From Ceraceosorus guamensis (lineage: Eukaryota > Basidiomycota > Exobasidiomycetes > Ceraceosorales > Ceraceosoraceae), in the NCBI RefSeq assembly GCF_003144195.1, contig NW_020290042.1, positions 62,001 to 126,000 of the forward strand: a stretch of DNA of 64,000 nt. The letters are read 5' to 3'. The notes under the pieces are model-generated. The model was not told the DNA's origin and made no database searches. It worked only from the letters and a program-made list of their open reading frames with translations. Below, piece by piece: positions 45,601-56,967 of this stretch (position 1 is the stretch's first letter; each line of letters opens with the position of its first letter). The position numbers were made by a program, and so were the translations under genes.

Positions 45601-46122
45601 AAGTGTGGCACTCGCTGCAAGCGGTGCGATTGGTGGCGTTCCGGTAGGCCAATGGGCGGCGCTGTCCACAATGGTCTCTGGACTGAAGATCGCTGGAGCC
45701 CTTTCTGCCTGAAGCCCAAAGTGCGCGTGCGAGATTGATCTGTCGGCAAGTACCGAAGGCGTCTGCAGCGTGCTGTAGACGCCGGTGTCAATGAGACTGC
45801 ACGGCACCTGTGAGGGGGCCACCTGTTGCGCGATCGACGGAGTTCGGACGAAGTCCTGCGTTAGCAGGGCTGGAGCAGAGTATGGACCGCGAGGTTGCAA
45901 GGTCTGATGATTCGAAAGAGACCAACGCGGTTCTGTTGCTGAAACGTCCGTCGGTGCGGAGGCAGGAGAGGCTGAAAGTGAAGGGTGCTGCTGTATGGCA
46001 AGGTGGTGGTTTACAGACGGTTCTAGCAATTCGGACTTTGACCGTAGGTAAGTTCCGGCGTGGCTGAGTGAGGGATCGGATCCGCTATGCCGGGGGATGC
46101 GCGTTTGTTGCTGGCTGTACAT
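42664..46122 (-). CDS. Zn2Cys6 fungal-specific transcription factor
   Basis: This is a single exon of about 1152 residues starting at MYSQQQTRIPRHSG (ATG at 46122); the frame is open further upstream but without another ATG. A long Ser/Thr/Pro/Gln-rich N-terminus of about 315 residues precedes the DNA-binding cluster. In the cluster, CDACRSRKVACKKL, then KCQHCKSKGIEC give the pattern C-x2-C-x6-C-x8-C-x2-C-x6-C. The C3-C4 loop of eight residues is at the long end for the family. The fungal_trans regulatory domain begins near DLCNDLVDTYFKLVHIRYPV and includes YNCNGAWVVSGLTHLIELRV and ATMTWWLACMMDAHMSAMFR. The C-terminus is rich in Gln, His, Ala and Pro (SQQAQQAQQHHPHPQQSEHA) and is probably an activation region. 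It should be nuclear. No metabolic cluster surrounds it, so its targets cannot be guessed. Absence of introns sets it apart from most neighbours. Confidence 0.93.
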   Translation of the reverse strand: MYSQQQTRIPRHSGSDPSLSHAGTYLRSKSELLEPSVNHHLAIQQHPSLSASPASAPTDVSATEPRWSLSNHQTLQPRGPYSAPALLTQDFVRTPSIAQQVAPSQVPCSLIDTGVYSTLQTPSVLADRSISHAHFGLQAERAPAIFSPETIVDSAAHWPTGTPPIAPLAASATLSSPWVDTAAQQSNPNASASITTSPIFEDAHIAQSTSSDQTRSQTEDRRPLTANSSTSTSTLALGPVIDAAQSPRVFAYSTHDPGHCKLSAAQPMPRTRRLSDGDDLRHDGPSGSGSAERREVDDDGSGEVKEPQRRQNTSCDACRSRKVACKKLKGEQKCQHCKSKGIECTTVYIQLATNGSKRPTKRLRGATIVTSSSAGSGGAGGSGEGVNGIADDLPLPVVRFCLLRDNEYDPGVGVPITRANARDGRSVSPSLAVRRLSPTTAAESRLVITQAREDLCNDLVDTYFKLVHIRYPVLDAEAFLQKYREGNPPDVLLAVILAWGAKYSESPIIVADRKETAAQLTPRQQQRRAAAAHAEGKDAVMARSQPVRDVSVPPEPHSLRDFLTAPRDVVNAESARSAASKVGRSRIAEDLIVKAQEVLDRNKAHRIATMDNAKACLIIQALFWQRGIDDVRKAQVQGLSGSEEVIRPTRRGLYNCNGAWVVSGLTHLIELRVHLQETVSRIEDISVRSQATMTWWLACMMDAHMSAMFRRKPHLSIEDYDVEPPFAAQNAENYGPHPLSAQIEQQKWLSAATDQVEMMREVYFSLWTPRVAKEGVSVLRLKGLIGHAERWRSRHLGAVGAPSPSWPAYWSFATAVTAAASDVNYHIVWIFMFQAIEEFGISELRKAEQHQEDGKFKRPLLPRRKENDTPEIVEAQALKARIYDEALNAATRTAAVTQVLQENGYLRLEAGIMKVAMSEAGYCLAHFKRPEILSIISGLRQYGQAFEECYDQADSLQLLAATYMENVDSDLSPSSYEEAQNGTDDDSNREAESSHSYSPAGLPSWGHERGVSDSHSSERVPSTSAHNGLGSEQQYYNRVQAIQARQQEWSKGAGYVQSEDYSAADPRGHPFQPQSAHQHAQYPSAQRPHASQQAQQAQQHHPHPQQSEHAFHRVHPSMQQARAPMDNSVPPPDFPPYVRGYQRAHPYQQSYN

Positions 46123-49100
46123 AGGGCCACTGGAACCGAAGGGGCTTCGTGCTTGTACCAAAAACACGAGACCTCGAACAGAGGTAAGGATCTACGTAGT
46201 GTGATCGATGCCACTGTACTGTACGCACGCGCCTTCGCCCGCGGCTCCGAAGCTACGGTAGAAGCACCTGGCTACACTTGACCCAGGCCGCACACCTCCA
46301 CCAGTGCGGAGCCGATGTTTTATGCGAGCTGCTGCTGCTGTGGTGCAATGCAGGCTACTGCGCCAGCCGTGAATCGCTTTCGAGCAGGGAGTTGTAGAGG
46401 TCTCAGACAGGAACTTTCGGGAGACTCTTCCGTACGACTTGCTTCCTGTCCCAGACTGACCACAATGGTCCCGGCTCAATCCTTACTCGTGACTGGTGGT
46501 ACCTGACGCTGCGATCCCTGGACGAGCAAATTACCTTCCGCTGCGGAGACTGAAACAAATCGAGATCGCGCTTCTCGCTCCCGCGGTGCTGGAAGTGCAC
46601 GCCAGCGGTGCGCTCCTTGTGCTGCTGCTGATCGGGGCCAGACTTCCGCTCGGGGGCCCAAGTCGCATGCAGTCTTTGAGTGACGCCTAGGCTTGATGGC
46701 CCGCAGCGTGATGCAGCATGCAGCTAGTTGCGAGATGCGGCAGCGGGACAACTGGGGACGGTGCAGAGCTCATGAGGGTCAGCGAACACCGGCAGGAGCA
46801 AACACCACCTTCGTGACTTCTCCAAGGTGCAGGAGTCACAGAGTGGATCACCGCAAGCGTCTTCGCACCCAGAAGCTGCTTCTTGGCATTGCAGAAACGG
46901 GCTTGCACAGGTGCTGTAGGCGGAGGGGCACCCGATTGATCGCCATATACGATTGCGCCTGAGCCTCGAGGGACCTTTGATTGGACCAAAAGCCGAGACG
47001 CGGGCAAGATCGAGTGGTCTCACACGTAGCCACTGTACCGCTATTGATGTGGATCGCATGGTTGGTCGCCTTGAAGGCTTGCGAGCGACCCAGAAACCGC
47101 ATTTATTCGACCTGCACAAACGCATCAACACTCACCTTGATGCCCGAAGCTTAGATGACTGCTTCTCTAAGCTGGCCAGACTGAACCTTGAACAAAGAAA
47201 AGGCGACCTCGTGCTGCGAGACAAGTAGCGTCTTTCGGTGTTTGCAAGTCACCGACGATTCCGTGGCGAAGACCAACGCCGTGTATCGAGGCGGCACCGA
47301 GCAGAGACAAGTCAAAGCGCTCTACTCGTTCCGATAGGCGACGCACCTCGCCGTGCTGTCGTTGTGACCCCCGGTCCACAATATGCAGGCTGTTCAACCA
47401 GCGCCGAAGAGCTGATTCGCGGACTTGCTCGGACACCAACCGTGGCGCCTTTGTGACCAGCGAGCTGCAAGACGCGTGTCCGGATGCGGTCAGCGAGGAT
47501 CTCTTTGTAACGTGTGGGATCACCGCACTGGGCTGCTCGCCCTCTTCGGGGAAGGCCTCGCAAATCATGAATGACGCTCTTCCACGTTCGAATCTACTTA
47601 CGCCCTCCTACTGAAGCCCACCATGTGCTCACCTTGCAGCGTGTACTGGCCCCAGGTCGCCGAGCACTGGGGACAGCGAGCCTATCGGGTGCCCAAGAAA
47701 GTACTGTGCGAGGACTGGTGAGTGCAACCACTAGCGCGAGCTGCAAGAAGCGCAGTGCCTTGCACGACGGCGAGCGCAAGGAAGCAGCAGAAGAGGCTGT
47801 ACTGTGTCTGCTTGGGCTTGCGGCTAATGCGGAATCGTGGTCGTTGTCGAGTGCAGGAAGGTGAGCAAGGGTGAGGAGGAGCGGGTGAGATGTGGATAAT
47901 GACGCGGACCCGAGGAGCTCTTTAAGCGATCTGCTGGACTTTGTGGCGAAGAGAGAATCAATCAAAATAGCGTGCGCAACACTCACGACTGTTCGAATTT
48001 GGCGAGCGGAGTGCAGACTTGTCGAGATTAAGGTTGCGTATTGCTCAGCAAGAAAGCGGATCTGGGTCGAGATCTAGCCTCCCCATGGTCATGGCTATAG
48101 GGGCCGAGTTGAGCGGACCTCGGTGCGGCACACTCACGAGTCGCGATCGAGTATATGGCTAGACGTTGTCTCAGATCTTACAATTTGAGTCCGAACAAGC
48201 GCGAGACGGCACAGCCATTCAGCCCGTGCCTCCATACGGTACATACATGTGCACCGCTTTAGTTTCGCGATGCTGTATCCATGAGGCTGGGCAACGCTCG
48301 TCACAACTTTTGAAAGTGTGAGACGATCGGCACATTCATTTGTATAGCGTTGTGCTACGTTTCCACTCCTGAATCATCAGACTTTGACCCATTTCGTTGC
48401 ACTATAAAGAATTTGAGACACTCGTTGACTGTGACTCATCAATCACAATCACTAATGACTCTTATATATTGCTCCGTTGCACCGAGGTTGAAGTTTAGAT
48501 GCGTTTAGCAGTTGACTCACGACTCACGACTTGCTCCACGCGCGGCTGACGGCTACAGCTGCATGCTGCTGCTGTCAGTGCTGTGACCTCTCTCTTGCGG
48601 CTGCGCGCAGCACCAGCAAGACTGTGACTGCATTCGCAATCTTGAATCAGAACTGACTTGACTTTGACTCAGCCACCGACGTCCACGCTTTGAGATCCGG
48701 CATCCGTTGTCGACATTCAATACCCCAGCAATTAAGATATATCGCTCTTAAGCAACGTTTCCGACACGGGCGGCTTATATCGCGCAGAGCGTTGACTCAG
48801 CAGTCGTGAGTACAGTGTCGAATGGAGCGAGAAACTCTTCCTATATGGAGGCATCTCAATGCGGGGTTGACATGGAGACAACGTTCGACGCAGCAGTATC
48901 GAGGTGGAAGTCACCAGTCGCAGTGCCTTCGATGCACCTGTACATGCCTATATCGATCCCACGCTTCAAATATGGAGGGAGCCATTCACGAATGGCACAG
49001 GACATTGACTGGAGAGCTGGCTGAAGTCAAGGAATGAGGGGGGCTCATTTAGATCCGACTCTGAGGTTCTTGATGAGATGATCACCACCCAAGCGCATCT

Positions 49101-49376
49101 TTCGGTTTGAAAGCTAAGTGACACAGCCCAGCCGCGGACCGACAAGAAAATGGCGAAAGCTCAGACTTTGCGGCAGTCAAGAGTCGACGGCTTCTTGTCA
49201 CGTTCGGGATGCAGTCGCCGCAAGGCTCTTGCTCAAAGGGGGTTCAGGAATCGGGTGCGGAAGCTGCAGCAGCTGCCGTCAGCGTGTGATTGCGCGAGAG
49301 TCAATGCCTATGATCAAAATTGACCAGCTTCGAGAATTCTTTCAGCTGGAGCTCCGGCAGCCTTCAATGTCAACTG
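46123..49376. other. 3.25-kb region without a supported gene
   Basis: Most frames look random. Two stretches deserve a note: minus 47965-47170, where several adjoining frames have protein-like composition (LVSEQVRESALRRWLNSLHI; ILIDSLFATKSSRSLKELLG), and plus 46953-47228 (LRATQKPHLFDLHKRINTHL). I could not join either into a gene with good splice sites or recognise a family. Tandem GACTCAC units occur at 48514-48531. Confidence 0.4.
48514..48531. repeat. Tandem GACTCAC units
   Basis: Two full units and a partial third of the heptamer stand in tandem. It is a one-base variant of the complement of ATTCGTG (GAATCAC) in circular permutation, and thus of the same family as the array at 12579-12606. 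Confidence 0.7.
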
Positions 49377-50156
49377 CTACTTTCCACCTTCTTCCTGCTT
49401 GACCCAGTCGAGCCATGAGCCGGTGTAGTTCCGTACGCTGCGCGAGAAGTGAGGTAGTCGCAGATTTAGTGACACTACAGTGACGCAAAGTGGTCGATAG
49501 AATGCAGCTGACAATGTTCACGGATCACCCGCGGAAGCCCGCTTATTGGGCGTACGATAGCAACGACGTCCCTCGACCTTCACAAAGTTCGAACCTTGCG
49601 CTCGCAACAACACTCACTTGTTCCAGCCGTTTTTCTGTGCGAACTCGAGAGCTTGCTGAGAGCGCTTACCGCTTCTGCAGTAGAAGACCAGCTTGTCATC
49701 AAATGCAGGTCGATCGAATGCATATTGCTTCCTAAAGTCTGCGCCCTTATTGGAGTCGAAAGCGTCGTTGAATTGGCTCAACGGCACGCTCACCGCAGAG
49801 GGGATGATTCCAGCTTGGACCTCGTCAGGTTCGCGCACATCGATGATGGTCAGGTCCAGGGGCGGAGCTTGGGTCAGAGGCTTGAGTTCTTCATACGAGA
49901 TGGGCCCTTTTGCAGCCCATGCGCCTTTTGAGGAGAGCACGCCCGAGCTGTGAAAGGCACTCGATCGGTAAGCGAGGCCTTTTGGAGCGGCTGAACAGGA
50001 GCGCAGATGTTGCGACTGGCTCGTGTGAGTAGTGATGGCAGAAGTGCTCATGCCCTGAGGCTTGGCGATTGCTGCTCCTCTAGGGATTGCAACCAGCTGG
50101 GCAGCTCCAAATCTAGTGGAGCTCGCGCAGTTGCGCGCAGCTCGAGACGCCAACAT
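49377..50156 (-). CDS. Mitochondrial rhodanese-domain protein (thiosulfate sulfurtransferase)
   Basis: Two exons on the minus strand, 50156-49618 and 49437-49377, encode 199 residues. The 180-nt intron is the longest well-supported one in the window, and the frame is kept. The N-terminus (MLASRAARNCASSTRFGAAQ and beyond) is a basic, Ser/Ala-rich presequence of up to 80 residues. The single rhodanese domain runs from ISYEELKPL through LTIIDVREPDEV and IIPSAVSVPLSQF to the active-site loop YCRSGKRSQQAL, with catalytic Cys160. It ends with GWNNVRNYTGSWLDW, the usual C-terminal element and the proof that exon 2 is right. Yeast relatives Rdl1 and Rdl2 are mitochondrial thiosulfate sulfurtransferases. 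The predicted role is sulfur transfer or sulfide detoxification in mitochondria. Confidence 0.93.
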
Positions 50157-52705
50157 GATGCGAATCTGGGCGCAGGTTGCGGAAGCGGTGCTTCAAAAAT
50201 AGAGATGTGCCGCGAAGGTATGGAAAGAGTGAAAGTCTGAAGAATGATTCTGCTGTGATCGAAGGATTGGATGAAATTGCGACGAGGAGGGGGAAATGAG
50301 CGCGCTTTAGCGGGTTGTTCACGACCTGCAATAGGTGGAGGGAGGGTGCATGATGCGATCCGCTACACTTAGCACGTGAGTGCCCATGTACGCACCAGTC
50401 AAGTCTTTGAGTCTTGATCAGTTTTTGAGTCGTAAGTCGAGGCAAAACAGGCTCATGCTGGCGCTCCAAAGCTGACACGTGGCGAGCCCCTCGCGTAACT
50501 CCTTTGACTTCAGATGACGCGGAATCACGACACATCACTTATCACTTTGACTCACCATTTGGTTCAATCTTGACTCTTGACTACTAAGACCGATGTCACT
50601 CGTAACCGCAGCGGGCACGCGGTGCAACCTCAAACTATTATGATATGTGAAGATTCAAGTTTCGCGATCTGGGAGGAAGTGGTACATAGCACAATCAAAG
50701 AATGCACAACGGACCATCATCCCTCATCCTCTCAAATATGCCAATCAAGAATCTTGAACATTACGCTCTTTGTCACATGGACCAGAATGGCCATACCACA
50801 CACGGTCAGCGCTTTCACAGGTGCTATAAAGAGATACTCATAACTGCGTAGCGTCCACGCTCAAGCGCCACCTACAAGGGTCGTCCTGAGGACTCTTTCG
50901 GAAAGCGTTGGTTCGGCGTCGATCGCGAGTCGGCGATCTCCTTCACAATTCAAAATTGAACCTTGGGTACTCTCTTTGCCAAGCCCTGAGCGACGCGTCG
51001 CAGCCTTGTTGACATCAAATAGGTGGCACATGGTGGTGTGCACTCGTGACTACCATCTATATGCACACAGAGCCGCGTGCGTCTCAACGTCATGTCTCAA
51101 CGAGAAGCGCTTTACTCGTCTCAGATGTCGGGCATGCCAGCAGCTATAGGGAGACAGTGCATGGTGCACAGCCCGCAACACAAGGTGATGACTCTCGGCA
51201 TTTAGCGCTCGGGTCGCATGCACTCGACTGGATTGCAGACTCCGCTTCAAGCCGTGAGTGCCTAACCATGTGAGGAACGAAACAGTAATCCGATCACGCC
51301 ATGACTGCCGGCTTGACGGTGAGACTTAGCTCCACGCATCAGCTATTCGCAGCACTTGTGTCATCAACTGTCAAAGATCCTGGCTGTCGCCCGGTCCAGC
51401 ACGGACATGCCGCTTTCCTGCGCTTTCCTGCGCTATGCTGGGATTGCTTTGCGACGTCTTCAGGTCATGTCTCTGCCGACATCAATAGTTCGGGCACGAA
51501 GCATCAAGCTTTGCCGCTGTTTATTCCGGGAACAGTGCTCCCGCTATCGCAAGCGTAGGCCATGCGACGATGCTGAGACTTTGTTGCAGCTGTCGCAGTG
51601 ACAGTCGTAAGTGATGGAGTCCAATCGCCCAGCTGGCGTCTACGCGCACTGGCTGCAGGGCGGGTGTCATCTTGTCGGCACGCGTCCAACTCCGTTGATC
51701 TTCAGCGGTCGCATGTGCGGATGAGGTTAAGTCGCACACGCAAGCAACCTTCAATCAATCACTGACATTCACGATTGTACAGAGAGCCTCGTCTATCTCA
51801 GTCTGATTCATAAATTGCCCTTCGGTCGCAATGACTCGAGGGCAGAGTCGAGTCAAATTCGACCTCCTTCATCAGCAACTCGGCTGGCGCCCAACTCGGC
51901 ACGCATGCCGGTACGGTGACGCGTATGCGCAGCGCTTCAGCCCGCACGCCAGCAGCTATAGGCGACCGGTCTGCTAGCTGATGCATATATGCGTGGACGG
52001 CTGGATGCTGCACACGCTGGGCGCAGTCGAAGACTTCCGGGCGCCCACCTTGTCGTGCTGCTGCACAACACGTACGTATACTCACAACTCCCACAATCGC
52101 AAGAGTTGATCCAAAATCGAATCTACCCCGAGTATATGCGCCAAAGACAATCTGAGATTGGCGCGCGGGTCTCCATCACAAGCGCAATGCCCTGCGTCTC
52201 AGCTACACCCGAGTGCACATCAGCAGTGGTATGCCATCGACGGCAAGGTACCGATATACTAAGCTGCGCTTGGCTGGCAGCACGGCGGGCCGGCCAAGGG
52301 CAGGCAAAGTCAGGCACGGCGATCACAGCTACACTCACAAATGCTGAGCGCCACGAAGCTCAATTCTGATCAAGACTCACGCCTCTTCAGTTCTGAGATG
52401 GCCTATTTCAGGCAAATTCCCAAGCTTGTTTCCCTTTGTGAATTCTGGGCGTACGAGGTGGATCCGCCTGAATCGCTCGCACACGCCCTTTAGCCACTCC
52501 CTATTCACAGGCCATCACCAGCACCCGACTGTCTTTACATGCATGATCGCAGCCGAACATCACTCACATTCGCTCTCACGCTCTCATTCCATACAGATCA
52601 CGTCTTCGCAGCAATTCGGCCAGCTGCTGCTAGCCTTCACACCATCACTACGCTGGTTGGCGCTGGTCACAACCGTACGCTGCGGTCCAGTCGGCATTCT
52701 TCGTC
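50157..52705. other. 2.55-kb divergent intergenic region
   Basis: No gene could be supported; the short frames on both strands have random composition. TCACGATT-type motifs occur at about 51769. The stretch from about 52480 to 52640 is pyrimidine-rich and should be part of the promoter of the following gene. Confidence 0.45.
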
Positions 52706-55700
52706 ATGCGAAGTCTAGCAATACACAGGATATGGTTCGTAACGACGATACTTGTGGGGTTGGTCCTCGCAGCCGAGGCGCGCACACCGTTGCCGACTGC
52801 TTCCAGCTTGCGAATGCGCCGTGTCGTCGGACGAGGCCTGTTAGAGCCCTCTCTTGCCCACCTGTCTCCTCGTCAGACTTACACCATCGACTTTTCGGGC
52901 CCCAGCAATGACGACAGTAGCTCTGGAAGCAACTCAGAGGGACCTCAACCATCAAGCGAAACTAGTTCTGAACCTCTGGGAGACTCTTACGACAACACTT
53001 CTGCCGCTGAGCCTTCCAGTGCTAGCAGCGCAAATAGCCCAACAGGAGGACAAGAAGAAGGATCAGACTCATCATCGACCACACCAAGCAGCGCCAGCGC
53101 TTCCGAAGGCGAGCCACACAGCGGTACGCCTGCTTCATCGGCCAGTGACGATGGGCAGTCTAGCGATGAGCAGCAAGTCCCCTTCTCAGGATCGTCAAAT
53201 CACACTCCTCCCGTACCAGACTCGGCCACCGAGGAGAGTCCGTCAGTCAGCCATTCCCCTGTGGATGTTCCCTCTCCTGCTCCGGTGCCACCGGCCAACG
53301 TCACCACTGCGGAACCTTTGCATCCAGCACCAACGCCTCAGCCTCCTCCACCTCCTCCTTCTACGAAATCTGGGCCACCCCAAATACCCCCCGCGGCACC
53401 CGAAAATGTTCGCGCGATGCTGCTCGACAAGATACCGAAGGCCGCCATGCTTGGCAGCGACATTCACACCGCGTCTTGGCGCATCAGCGCCAACATACCG
53501 CCCATCATTTTAGGTCTTGTGAGTATTTCAAGATGGGCCGGCAGTCTTATGATACTTTGCATCGCTCACTCGCTTCCTGTTCTGCATTTCACGCAGATTG
53601 CAGCTGGGGTCTACCTCTTCTTGAAGTTGACAAATCGCCCTTTGCCAGGGTGAGAAATTTTGAGACGACCGTGCTCTACGGACAGACGAGCTCAGATGCG
53701 ATCTATCTTCATTCGCAGCCCGGTGTGCTGGCTTTTGTGGTCCGATTGCCTGCTTGTGCCGGCTGCAGCTGTGCATATAGCCTCTGAAAGCCCCATCGCC
53801 AACGTCATCTCAGGACTGTTGACCAGTATCACTTTGACAGGTCACTTTGCGTTCTTGGCATGCCTGGCTGGCACCGTGCTGGCACCATCCATCGCGGAGA
53901 TGGAAGAGAAGCAAAGTGAGGTACGCCGAGGTCCGAAAAGCCGCCTGCGAGCCTCACTTCACCGTCTACAACCTCCTGCGACCGATCCATCTACCTCGAC
54001 ACCGCTTCTACCATCACGAGCATGGCGAGGCCCCGTCGTCGCAGCTGTGGCGTGCACGACACTACTGACCATCACCGTCGGCATCACCAATTTCTTTGCG
54101 ATGATCTTTGTGGCTCTCAAGTCGCTATCGGACGCCACTGGCGCACTTCGTGCTGAAGCTTGCCTAGCAGCGATCACGACAATCCTGGGCAATTCTCTCG
54201 CTTTTTTTGCCACGGCTCGATCGGGTCAGGCCTTTGAAGCACACAGGGCTCAAAAAGCGGCCGGCGCTCGCGCTCTGATTGGCAGCTGCATACTCGAATT
54301 TGGTATGTAAGGAATGGGTTTTAGGAGAGATGTCAAAGAGCACTCCTACTGACTCCTCCCTTGTCTGCAGCCGACTCGGCACTATCCATCGCCTATCCTT
54401 ACTTCAACGATTCGCCTCTTGGTCAGCTTCTATTGCTGCTCTCGGGAGTGAGTTAAGTTCTGGCCCACAGATCTAGTACGATTCTGACATCATATTTCGC
54501 CGGATCTTATGAAGCTTTGCTTGATATTTGCAGCTGTGATGGTCACCTCCGTCTTCCTCCATGCGAGCCCACACTCAGCTCGTGGCGCTACCAGGACCAG
54601 CGCCAGCCCTGAACAACGATGTTCGCGTCAGTCCTCTCAGATGCCTGAACCTGTCCAAAGACCTGCCTCGGCACGCCCTCCACCCCCACCCCGCGCAGTG
54701 ATCACGAGACACAGACAAGAGAACGCCGGGGTAGAGAACAAGTCAGGCGTCGATCCAGCGAGGATGTCTGCCGGCGGCCGTCATGTGCTGAGTCGTCTAA
54801 TCAACCAAGTGCGCGGGCAGAACGCCACCCCTGAGAATCCTGCCCAATCTGCACCAAGACTCGCCTCGGGGGGCCTCGACGATTTTGGCGACCCCTTCGA
54901 AAGCCCTGAGCTGCCTATAGAGATGGACTCAGCCTTGTCTGCATCCGAGTACCACTATCTCGCCCAATTTGCAGATGGCGGCAAGGAGCCCTGCGGCCTC
55001 AGCGCTGTCACAGAGGAATCAGTGCCGGAAAGCGAGCAAAGCCAGTCGAACCTTTGGCAAGTGCGCACAGGGCCCCGCTTGCAGCCCAAAAACCAGGCAA
55101 GCTACTGGCAAATACGCGCAGGATCAACGCCTATCCGGGCTGGCGCGAACACGCCTCACCGCCGCTCGCAGGTCTCATCGAAGACGAGACCTGCCCATCC
55201 ATCGGTGCATCAAGAAACCATGATGGCCTCCGAAGTCAGACCTTTGAGCCAAGTGACGAGGCTGTCCCAGATTCTCGCTTCGCCTGCACCTACTAAAATC
55301 AGATCGCCTGGATCGTCATTCGTATCGGCCGCATCTGATGACGACTACGCTGCTGGTGCAGTGATCATCTCACATCCAGGTGTTGCGCCAAGCGCCCAAG
55401 AGTATGGCGTGGCGCGAAAGGTCAGCTACAAAGCTTCGCATCATCGACACGATTCCGATGCTAGCGCTATCAGCGCGGTGGACCAACGCGACAGCATGAC
55501 ATCCCATGAGATAATCGCAGCTCGAGCACAGTGTGACGACGCGCCAGAAATGCCTGCCGATGCCAGGATTAACAGCGGAAGTAGATATAGCGGTGAGAGC
55601 TGGGATGCAGGATTCAAAGCCCGCAATGACGCAAGAAGGTCAAAATGGCGCTCGCACCCCCTTCAGCGTTCTAGCACAGGGTTGTCGAAACGGTCATCGA

Positions 55701-56967
55701 TGCCATTCGATTCCCAAGAGTTGGAAGGATTTCCGCTGCCTCCGCAGGAAGAAGGGGTCCACGATACTTCTAGAATCGGCGACGAAGTGAGGGCCACGCT
55801 CGCAGACGCTGGTTCGATCTCTGGGAGCAGCTATGAACAAAACAGCCTCACACCCTCAACGAGGATCTCTGCGCTCTTGACGGCCGTTGGCTGGAATGGC
55901 AGTCGCAAGAGTGAAGGTCCAGAACCTGGAACAGCTCCAAGTGCGTACGGCCCCGACCACCCCGACGGCACGTTTATTCGGGCCCCTAGTCCTCAGCGGC
56001 AGTCTAACAGCACTCATCTGAGCGTTACAAGGTACGTCGCACCCTTGTCTGGCCACGCCGGCGTAGTTCTCGATGCTGACGTCCGCCGTTACACGGGATT
56101 GGCAGCTTCATGTCTGTTCTGGCTCGAAAACGAGATGGTCACACCGACAGCACACCAGCACTGGACCTGGGTCATGGCCCCAGAGAAGTTACTCGCCACC
56201 CCTTGCATGAGTGCACCACGGCAGAATCTCTTGTGCGCCCCTTGAACACTACCTCCAGCATTAGTCGTCCAGATGCGCTCTCAAAGGTAGCCTACGACAC
56301 ATCAGGCGCCGGCGCAGGTCGTCCAATGAGTGCAGTGCCAGAGGTGCGCGAGGTGGCTGCTCGTATAGACCAGCCTTACAGCAATGCAAATTTGGGCACA
56401 GCAGATAGGGTGTCGGTGATACCTTCAATTGTCAGCCCTGCTGACAGCACGTCCAACGCGGCCGGCCCTGAAGAAGTTGGCGGACGGCCTAGCGAGCACG
56501 AATTGACCGTACCACGTGCAGCCCACATCGTAGGGGGCCCAAATCAGCTCGCCTGGCCAACCCAAAACAGCAAGCCCGCTGCACAGCTGCTGAGCCCGCA
56601 AGACGCAGACGAGAGTGAAGATCATCTGCCATCGTCTGCCAAGGGCTACATCGAGCGCCCGCTTCCGCCCACGCCCGACGGCAAATACACTGGACCACAA
56701 GAAAGACCTGGTTCTTCACGCTCACGCTCGGGATCGGTGAGGTCACGCGTCAGCTTCATAGGGACTGCTCGAGCTATCCCTGAGCCGCCTGCTAGTCCTA
56801 CCATCAAGATTGAGCGGTGCCCAGAAGAGACCGAACCAAGACCCTCTTCCAGTATTGAAACTCGTGACCCTTCTTCTCCGGCCGCGCGTCTGCCCGTGCC
56901 AACGAGCTCTCAAGCAGGGCTCTTGAGCCCCGAATTCGCCGCTACACATAGGCACATTGGTGCCTAG
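52706..56967 (+). CDS. Large multi-pass membrane protein with Ser/Pro-rich ectodomain and long cytoplasmic tail
   Basis: I do not recognise a family. Six exons, 52706-53518, 53597-53649, 53719-54302, 54371-54447, 54515-56031 and 56106-56967, encode 1301 residues, all in frame. The start MRSLAIHRIWFVTTILVGLV is a signal peptide ending near AAEA. About 220 residues of Ser/Thr/Pro-rich, low-complexity sequence follow, with a poly-Pro stretch (APTPQPPPPPPSTKSGPP), probably O-glycosylated outside the cell. Then come about six membrane spans: IPPIILGLIAAGVYLFLKL, VCWLLWSDCLLVPAAAV, SITLTGHFAFLACLAGTVL, VVAAVACTTLLTITVGIT, LAAITTILGNSLAFFATA and LLLLLSGLCLIFAAVMVTSV. The last 750 residues are hydrophilic and disordered, with proline motifs (RPPPPPR, RPLPPTP) and a near-duplicate LWQVRTG/YWQIRAG. 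The layout suggests a surface sensor. The intron joining the last span ends in GAAG and is chosen because it alone keeps frame. Confidence 0.78.
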
